Of a stretch of DNA of 64,000 bases, positions 54,730 to 61,500 are shown piece by piece. The notes beneath the pieces are model-generated. The model was not told the DNA's origin and searched no databases. It saw nothing but the letters and a program-made list of their open reading frames with translations. Position numbers and translations under genes: made by a program. Within the stretch, counting starts at the first letter, position 1. Each line of letters begins with the position of its first letter. This DNA is from Denitratimonas sp037478135 (lineage in GTDB: Bacteria > Pseudomonadota > Gammaproteobacteria > Xanthomonadales > Xanthomonadaceae): positions 1 through 64,000 of the forward strand of contig NZ_JBBHDV010000003.1 in the NCBI RefSeq assembly GCF_037478135.1, read 5' to 3'.

Positions 54730-54739
54730 CACTATAGTG
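54730..54739. promoter_or_regulatory. Palindromic operator/promoter of the Phd-ParE module
   Basis: CACTATAGTG is a perfect palindrome in an A/T-rich patch just upstream of the antitoxin ATG (54722). On the minus strand its TATAGT can serve as a -10 element, so the mRNA would be nearly leaderless and autorepression would occur by direct promoter occlusion. Confidence 0.5.
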
Positions 54740-54917
54740 ATACTTGTTGTCGCGCAAGCTTTCATCCGGGTCGCCGCGCGGCTTTGCCACGCACGGGCTG
54801 TGCCGGAGGTGGCAATGATGGGCGAACGGGCGGGCGCATCGGGATTGTCCCACCACCACCACACGGCGTAGGCTGCACGGCTCGATCCGCCAGACCTTTC
54901 AAGCGAGCCATTCCCGA

Positions 54918-56420
54918 ATGAATTCCGCGTCCAAGTCGCCGGCCACGCCGTCGCGCAGCCTGTTCCGCACCAAATCCATCGAGCAGACCATCGCCGACGC
55001 GGCCGAGCCGGGGCGGCGGTTGAAACGGTCGCTGACGGCCTGGGATCTGATGATCCTGGGCGTGGCAGTGGCGGTGGGTGCAGGCATCTTTTCGGTCGGC
55101 GCGCGGGCGGCGGGGAGTTTTGCCGGGCCGGCGGTGTCGGTGTCGTTCCTGCTGGCGGCGCTGGCATGCGCGCTGGCGATCATGTGCTACGCCGAGTTCG
55201 CGTCCAGCATCCCGGTGGCGGGCAGCGCCTACACCTATACCTACGCCACGCTGGGCGAATTCCTGGCATGGATCATCGGCTGGGATCTGATCCTGGAATT
55301 GCTGACCGCCGGCGCGGTGATCGCCAAGTACTGGGGCATCTACCTGGCGATGGTGTTCGAGCTGTTCGATGTGCACATACCCACGACCCTCGACGTGTTC
55401 GGCCTCGGCATGGACTGGGGGCCGTTGTTCATCGTCGGCGTGTTCACCGCGTTGCTGATCGCCGGCACCAAGATTTCGGCACGGGTCAACAACGTGTTCA
55501 CGATCATCAAGGTCGGCATCGTGGTGTTCGTGATCGTGGTCGGGCTGACTTACTTCAATGCCGAGAATCTGTCGCCCTTCATCCCGCCGGCAGTGCCGAC
55601 CGATGGCGGCACTGCGGATGTCTGGTCGCAGTCGCTGTTCTCGTGGATGACCGGCGCGGCACCGGCGAAATACGGCGTGGCCGGGGTGCTGTCCGGGGCG
55701 GCGCTGGTGTTCTTCGCCTTCATCGGTTTCGACGTGGTGGCCACCTCGGCCGAAGAGGTCAAGAACCCGCAGCGCACCTTGCCGCTGGGCATCTTCGGCG
55801 GGTTGGCGCTGGTGACGCTGCTGTACATCGGCGTGGCCTTCGCGCTGACCGGCATGGTGCCGTACACCTTGTTGGCCGAGGCCGAAAATCCGTCGCTGGC
55901 CACGGCCTTTGTCGCGGTCGGAGCGGGCTGGGCGGCGCAGGTGATTTCGGTTGGCATCCTGGTCGGCCTGACCACGGTCATCATGGTGCTGCTGATGGGC
56001 CTGTCGCGCGTGCTGCTGGCGATGAGCCGCGACGGCCTGCTGCCGCGCTGGCTGAGCGTCACCTCGGAAACGCGCCGCACACCGGTGCGGCTGCAATTGA
56101 TCACCGGCGCGGCGGTGGCGCTGCTGGCCGGCTTCACCCAGGTCGAAATCCTGGAGGAGATGATCAATATCGGCACGCTTTCCGCCTTCGTGCTGGTCAG
56201 CATCGCGGTGTTGGTGCTGCGGCACACCCGCCCGGACCTGCCGCGCGCGTACCGGGTGCCGTTCTCGCCGGTGCTGCCGGTCATTTCGGCGCTGCTGTGC
56301 TTCTACCTGATGCTCAACCTGACCACGCTGACCTGGGTGCGTTTCGCGGTCTGGCTGGTGATCGGCGCGGCGATCTATTTCGCCTACGGGCGCCGCCATG
56401 CGCGGCTGGGGCAGGTGTAG
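54918..56420 (+). CDS. APC-family amino acid permease
   Basis: A 500-residue transporter with 12 predicted membrane helices. LTAWDLMILGVAVAVGAGIFSVG is the conserved first helix with its unwound GxG, and SGAALVFFAFIGFDVVATSAEEVKNPQR is the APC signature around helix 6-7. It resembles cationic amino acid transporter-like proteins (YfnA type). Substrate is unknown. It is divergent from the Phd-ParE module, 195 bp apart. Confidence 0.9.
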   Translation: MNSASKSPATPSRSLFRTKSIEQTIADAAEPGRRLKRSLTAWDLMILGVAVAVGAGIFSVGARAAGSFAGPAVSVSFLLAALACALAIMCYAEFASSIPVAGSAYTYTYATLGEFLAWIIGWDLILELLTAGAVIAKYWGIYLAMVFELFDVHIPTTLDVFGLGMDWGPLFIVGVFTALLIAGTKISARVNNVFTIIKVGIVVFVIVVGLTYFNAENLSPFIPPAVPTDGGTADVWSQSLFSWMTGAAPAKYGVAGVLSGAALVFFAFIGFDVVATSAEEVKNPQRTLPLGIFGGLALVTLLYIGVAFALTGMVPYTLLAEAENPSLATAFVAVGAGWAAQVISVGILVGLTTVIMVLLMGLSRVLLAMSRDGLLPRWLSVTSETRRTPVRLQLITGAAVALLAGFTQVEILEEMINIGTLSAFVLVSIAVLVLRHTRPDLPRAYRVPFSPVLPVISALLCFYLMLNLTTLTWVRFAVWLVIGAAIYFAYGRRHARLGQV

Positions 56421-56534
56421 GCAGGCCGGATCCAAGCAGTAGCCGGGCCGAAGCTGAGCCGGTTCGGCACGGTTTGACGCCTTCCTGTGCAGGCGGGTGT
56501 GATTTCGCCCGGTTGGAGACGGGAGGTGGCGCAG

Positions 56535-58796
56535 ATGAACGCATATGCATCCGTTCGTGCCGTGCTGGTGCTGCTCGGCGACGTACTGGGCGGTGGGATG
56601 GCCGGATCGCCGGCCAATGCCGGACTGGTGCCGTTCGATGACGTGGTGGATGTGGCCGCCGGCCTTGCGCACAGTTGTGCGGTGACCGGCGCAGGCGCGG
56701 TGTATTGCTGGGGCAGCAACGAATACGGCCAGCTGGGTGATGGCAGCAGCATGGATCGGGTCACGCCGGTGCAGGTCACTGGCCTGGATTCGGGCATGCA
56801 GGCGGTGTCGGTCGGGCGTGATCACAGTTGTGCATTGAGCCAGGGCGGGGCGGTGTGGTGCTGGGGTCGCAACAGCTTCGGCCAACTGGGCGATGGCACG
56901 GCCGTGCAACGGCTTTCGCCGGTGCCAGTGTCGAATCTGTCCAGCGGGGTGCAGGCGATTGCGGTCGGCGGCAGTTTCAGCTGCGCGTTGAATGCGTCCG
57001 GCGGTGTGCTGTGCTGGGGTGCCAACAGCTTCGGCTCGCTGGGTGACGGCAGTACCAACAACCGTGCCGTACCGGGGCTGGTCTGGGGTATGGGCAGTGG
57101 CATGCGTGCGATCAGTACAGGTCAGGCGCATGCCTGTGCCATCGCCACTTCGAACGGTGGCTTGAAGTGCTGGGGGTACAACGCCGGCGGCCAGCTCGGC
57201 ATCGGCAACACCGAAAGCCAGGCGACGCCGGTGAATGTTTCGGGTCTAGCCTCCGGCGTGGCCACGGTTGCCACCGGCGTGCTGCACACCTGCGCGACAC
57301 TGGAAGGCGGCTGGGCGGCCAAGTGCTGGGGCAACAATTTCCTTGGACAACTGGGCGATGGCAGCAATACCAATCGCCTGCTACCGGTGGATGTGGTGGG
57401 ACTGGGCAGTGGGGTGGCGGCGATGGCCGCCGGTCATTACCACAGTTGTGCGCGGAGCGGCGATGGCACGGTGCGGTGCTGGGGAACGCATTACAACGGC
57501 CAGTTGGGTGTCGGCACTGAAACTTACAGTCAGACCACGGCAGGGCCGGTGCCGGGGCTGGCTGGCGTGACCGCGCTGGCGGTCGGGGATTACCACGGCT
57601 GCGCCATCGTTGCTGGTGGTGCGCTGCACTGCTGGGGGGCGAACAGCCGGGGTCAGACCGGTATCGGTGACGTGTCGTGGCCCGTGTTCGGGCGTACGCC
57701 GGTGGATGTGGTGGGCCTGTCCAGTGGCGTGGTTGCGCTGGCCGCCGGCGGGGACCATACCTGCGCGAAGACGTCGGCGGGCGCGGTGAAGTGCTGGGGC
57801 AACAATGGATCCGGCCAGTTGGGTGATGGCAGTTCCGTGCGCCGCTTCACGCCGGTCAGCGTGATCGGTCTGCCAGCCGGCAGCGTACAGATGCTCGCGC
57901 CGGGTAATCGTCATACCTGCGTGCTGGTCGGCAATACGGTGCGATGCTGGGGCGACAATTCCCAGGGCCAGCTTGGTGTGCCCGCCACGCTCGAACCGCA
58001 TCCGCCGGTGAATGTGGTGCTGTCCGGCAATACAACGATGATCGACGCGGGTTCGTTTCACACCTGTGCGCTGAACAGCGCCGGCCGGGTCAGTTGCTGG
58101 GGCATTTCGCCATTCGGCTACAACGGCGGGACGACGACGCTGGCCGATCTGGTCAGCGGCATCCGTTCGGTTGCGGCGGGTGGGGGGCACAGTTGCGCGG
58201 TAACCACCACCGGCACGGTGAAGTGCTGGGGCAGCAACGACGGTGGCCAGTTCGGCTATTACGGCAGCGACAGCCCTTACCAGACGGTTCTGATCGAGGG
58301 CCTGTGGCCGGGCACGAAAAAAGTCAGTGCAGGCAGCAGGCACAGCTGCGCGATCGATGCCCTCGACTGGGTCCAGTGCTGGGGAAGCTCAGTGTATGGA
58401 CAGGGTGGCACGCCGGCCCCGATGGCGCTGAGCGGCGTCAACGGCGTGCAGTCACTGGGCACGGGCGACCTCCACAACTGCGTGGTGATCGCCGGTGTGG
58501 TGAAGTGCTGGGGCAACAATGCGCGGGGCCAGATCGGCGACGGCGGCAGCAGCACGCCGGCGTATATGCCGGTGGAAGTGGCGGGCCTGGGCAGTGGGGT
58601 CCAAGCGGTTGCCGTCGGCGATTTCCATGTGTGTGCGCTGACCGCTACGGGCGGGGTCAAATGCTGGGGCGACAACGAATACGGGCAGATGGGCGATGGG
58701 CGTTTCCCCGGCGTGCCGGTGCCGCAGCCGGTGATGCTGGACCCGGCGTTTTTCCGCAGCGGCTTCGAGGCGGGCGAAGATGGGCAGGGCCGGTGA
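56535..58796 (+). CDS. Exported RCC1-repeat protein with 14 cysteine-paired repeats
   Basis: A 753-residue protein built almost entirely of 14 RCC1-type repeats of about 50 residues, each with H-x-C-A/V ... G-x-V-x-CWG-x-N-x-x-GQLGDG. Fourteen repeats would make two seven-bladed propellers. Each repeat carries two Cys, implying disulfides outside the cytoplasm. The N-terminus (AYASVRAVLVLLGDVLGGGMAGSPANA) looks like a weak signal peptide with an unusual Asp in its core. The C-terminus AFFRSGFEAGED resembles the IFCDGFED motif of the giant protein at 2821-9441. ATG 56535 follows GGGAGG by 8 nt. Function unknown; binding or scaffold is likely. Confidence 0.85.
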   Translation: MNAYASVRAVLVLLGDVLGGGMAGSPANAGLVPFDDVVDVAAGLAHSCAVTGAGAVYCWGSNEYGQLGDGSSMDRVTPVQVTGLDSGMQAVSVGRDHSCALSQGGAVWCWGRNSFGQLGDGTAVQRLSPVPVSNLSSGVQAIAVGGSFSCALNASGGVLCWGANSFGSLGDGSTNNRAVPGLVWGMGSGMRAISTGQAHACAIATSNGGLKCWGYNAGGQLGIGNTESQATPVNVSGLASGVATVATGVLHTCATLEGGWAAKCWGNNFLGQLGDGSNTNRLLPVDVVGLGSGVAAMAAGHYHSCARSGDGTVRCWGTHYNGQLGVGTETYSQTTAGPVPGLAGVTALAVGDYHGCAIVAGGALHCWGANSRGQTGIGDVSWPVFGRTPVDVVGLSSGVVALAAGGDHTCAKTSAGAVKCWGNNGSGQLGDGSSVRRFTPVSVIGLPAGSVQMLAPGNRHTCVLVGNTVRCWGDNSQGQLGVPATLEPHPPVNVVLSGNTTMIDAGSFHTCALNSAGRVSCWGISPFGYNGGTTTLADLVSGIRSVAAGGGHSCAVTTTGTVKCWGSNDGGQFGYYGSDSPYQTVLIEGLWPGTKKVSAGSRHSCAIDALDWVQCWGSSVYGQGGTPAPMALSGVNGVQSLGTGDLHNCVVIAGVVKCWGNNARGQIGDGGSSTPAYMPVEVAGLGSGVQAVAVGDFHVCALTATGGVKCWGDNEYGQMGDGRFPGVPVPQPVMLDPAFFRSGFEAGEDGQGR

Positions 58797-58838
58797 GTCC
58801 GGCTTGCCGGCTCCGTTCGCCGACCAGAGTAACGCTGG

Positions 58839-60743
58839 TTAGACCGTGCCCTGCGGCGCGGGCGTCTGGTCGCGGATTGCGGGAATCTGGCGTAGCAGGA
58901 AGTCGTGCAGATCGGTCAGGTCAGCGTGCAGCAGTTCCGGCAGCGGTTCCAGCGCGGGCGGCGGGGTCAGATAACCCAGCGATTGGCTCAGGGCTTCGAT
59001 CGCGTGATTGATCGGCGGCATGTCGTCGGGCCGCAGATGGACGATGGGTGTGTTGTCGTCGTCGTTTTCACACAGGTTGCGCTCGGTGTCCCAGCAGGCG
59101 GCCAGCACGCGGTAGGCCAGGCGCTGGCAGATTGAAATGCCGGGCCACCACAGTTCGGCCGCGTTCCGCTGCGCACGCGAGCCGGCGAGGGCGTCGTCCA
59201 CGCCCTGCTGCAACTGGAAGCTGCACTGTTGCAGTTCGCGCCGGGTGATGCGCGCGGCGGTGGAGGTGACATCGCCGGAGGCCAGCAGCAGGCTGGTGCG
59301 GCGGATCGCCGACAGGCATTGCACCATGCTGCCGACCAGGGTTCCGGCATCGGCGCGCGGCGGCAGCAGGCGGAATACGAACAGTGCGCAGGCGCAGCCC
59401 AGCAGGGTGTCGACGCCGCGCTCCAGCAGCAGGCCGCCGATGTCATCGACCGGTTGCCCCCCGGAGGCGATGGTCAACGCCACGCCGGTGATGAACACCA
59501 CCGCGATCGCGTAGTTGCGCACCACGGCGATCTCGATCACGAACTGCATCGCCATCACCATCAGCAGCAGCCACAGCCCGGCCGGATTCCACCACAGCAT
59601 CAGGCCGGCCAGCAGCAGGCCGATCCAGGTGCCCAGGGTGCGCTGGATGCTGCGCAGCAGGGTGCGCGGCCAATCGAAACCCTGATGCAGCATCAGCACC
59701 GCGGCGGCGATCGTCCAGTAGGCGCGCTCGGCTTCCATCGCGGCCGCCAGCGCGCCGGCCAGCAAGGCCGCCACGCCGACCCGCAGCACCACACGCAGCG
59801 CGTTGGAACCGGGCGCCAGACTTTCCCGCAGCCACGTCCACGAGCGCGGGTAGCCATGCGGAATGGCACTGAGTGGAAGTGAGGGTGGGCGCCGGATCGC
59901 CGGGCGCATGGTGTCTTCGAGCAGCGCATTGGCGCGCGCCAGCAGCGATTGGCGGCGCTCGTCGGACAGCTGTTCGTCCAGGCTGCTGGCAAACAGCAGA
60001 TGCAGTTCGCGGTTGACCCCGCGCAGGCGTTCCAACTCGCCACCATCGCGCGCCGGGATCGGCTGGAAACCGACCAGCATCTGCCAGCTCTCCTGCAACG
60101 CGCGGGCGGCGGCATGGCGTGAAATGTGCTGCGGGGTGCCGGCCTGGAGCCAGGCCACCACCGCGCGCCCGGCCGCTGCCACGGCCTGGCGCTCCGGACC
60201 GCGCAGCTGGATCAGGGCGCCAATGGTGTGCAGCACCCACGCACCGATGCCACCGCCCAGCACCAGCGCGCCGGCCTGCCACACTTCGGTGTGTTCGGCC
60301 GGCAGCGCGGTGCCGGCGGCGCAGACCAGTACGAACATGTACGCGCCCGGCGGTCCGAGCCTTACCGCATTGCACAGCCAGGTCGCCAGCATCGCGACGA
60401 GGGTCAGCACCGGCACGATCAGCCAGGGCCAGTTTTCCAGCCACAGGCCGAACATCACCGCCAGCGAGAAAGCGCAGGCGACCACGGCCAGCGTGATCGC
60501 GCGCGAGGCATACGGCCGGCCGGCGCAGTACAGCGCGGTGAACGCGCCGAGCGTGGCCATCAGGCCGGCGGAAAGGTCATCGAACCAGATCCCGGCCAGG
60601 ATCGGCAGGCCCATCGCCAGCGCCGCGCGCAAGGCGAAGGCCCAGCGCTGCGGCGGTGCCGGGCGCACCTGTGCCAGCTCACGCAGCAACTGGCGCAGCG
60701 TTGTGGGTTCGGGTGTCGGAATCGGGGGAAGCGGGTCACGCAT
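58839..60743 (-). CDS. FUSC-family inner-membrane protein
   Basis: A 634-residue protein with the YccS/AaeB-like layout: about five helices in the first 200 residues (ALRAALAMGLPILAGIWFDDLSAGLMATLGAF, seen in shorter parts), a cytoplasmic stretch (200-320), then a second helix group (LRVVLRVGVAALLAGALAAAM; LMLHQGFDWPRTLLRSIQRTLGTWIG) with the fusaric-acid-resistance signature R-T-x-G-T-x-x-G. Such proteins are linked to efflux of aromatic acids; substrate unknown. I start at ATG 60743; a further start eight codons upstream exists. Confidence 0.87.
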   Translation of the reverse strand: MRDPLPPIPTPEPTTLRQLLRELAQVRPAPPQRWAFALRAALAMGLPILAGIWFDDLSAGLMATLGAFTALYCAGRPYASRAITLAVVACAFSLAVMFGLWLENWPWLIVPVLTLVAMLATWLCNAVRLGPPGAYMFVLVCAAGTALPAEHTEVWQAGALVLGGGIGAWVLHTIGALIQLRGPERQAVAAAGRAVVAWLQAGTPQHISRHAAARALQESWQMLVGFQPIPARDGGELERLRGVNRELHLLFASSLDEQLSDERRQSLLARANALLEDTMRPAIRRPPSLPLSAIPHGYPRSWTWLRESLAPGSNALRVVLRVGVAALLAGALAAAMEAERAYWTIAAAVLMLHQGFDWPRTLLRSIQRTLGTWIGLLLAGLMLWWNPAGLWLLLMVMAMQFVIEIAVVRNYAIAVVFITGVALTIASGGQPVDDIGGLLLERGVDTLLGCACALFVFRLLPPRADAGTLVGSMVQCLSAIRRTSLLLASGDVTSTAARITRRELQQCSFQLQQGVDDALAGSRAQRNAAELWWPGISICQRLAYRVLAACWDTERNLCENDDDNTPIVHLRPDDMPPINHAIEALSQSLGYLTPPPALEPLPELLHADLTDLHDFLLRQIPAIRDQTPAPQGTV

Positions 60744-60877
60744 GACGCCATCGTAGCCGGGCGACAATGGCGCACCAATGACTGGTGTGCAGGCGTGCGC
60801 AGCGAGTCCGCAATTTCAGTTGCGCAGGTGCAGGCCCGCTGGGATTTCGGGCCGGATGGCGGCGGGCGGTGACGGGA

Positions 60878-61375
60878 TCAGTGCGGCGGTGCGCTGGCCG
60901 GATCGTCGAACAGTTCGGCGTAGTGCCGCAGCGCCGCATTCATGCCGGCCAGTGGTGTGCTGTCGGACGGATCAGTGTGCAGCGCGCGGCTGCCGTTCAT
61001 CAGCGCCGCGAGGATGTGGTGCAGGGCGGCGTCCGGTTCCGGTTCCAGCTTGCAGTTGGCGAACAGGTACTGGATCGCGGCATCGATCCGGTCGGCGTGC
61101 GCGATCACCCGGGCCGGGCCCAGGCGTCCGATCTCGTGCGGAGCCAGATCGTGCAGCGCGCTGCGGATGCGCGCCATGCCTTCCAGCAAGGCCGCATCCG
61201 GGGTCCAGCGCACGTGATCGGCGGGCACCTGCCAGGTGGCGTGCGATTCGGCGGCGTGGTGGTCATGGCCGTGTTCGTGTTCGTGCTGATGCGCGTGTTC
61301 GACGCCATGTGCGGGCAGGGCGAGGGCGAGCAGTGCCATCAGCGGCAGTAACGGCAGGAGGCGGATCGATTTCAT
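60878..61375 (-). CDS. His-rich periplasmic protein
   Basis: A 165-residue exported protein. Signal peptide MKSIRLLPLLPLMALLALALPAHG, seen in part, is followed by a histidine cluster (HAHQHEHEHGHDHHAAESH) and a helical domain (about 50-150; MARIRSALHDLAPHEIGRLGPARVIAHADRIDAAIQYLFANC, in part). The His run suggests metal binding (Zn, Ni or Cu). Proteins of this type are sometimes labelled DnrO-like in xanthomonads; I cannot assign a function. It lies 134 bp upstream of the FUSC gene on the same strand. Confidence 0.78.
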   Translation of the reverse strand: MKSIRLLPLLPLMALLALALPAHGVEHAHQHEHEHGHDHHAAESHATWQVPADHVRWTPDAALLEGMARIRSALHDLAPHEIGRLGPARVIAHADRIDAAIQYLFANCKLEPEPDAALHHILAALMNGSRALHTDPSDSTPLAGMNAALRHYAELFDDPASAPPH

Positions 61376-61500
61376 GGTGGGCACCGGAAGGCAGGGGCGG
61401 TACCGGAATGGTGGAGCAGATGCCGGAAGGCTTCCATGACACGGATCAATTCGGGCCGGGCCGTAAGGAAATGCCCGCCGGCCGGTTCAGGTGTGCCTGC

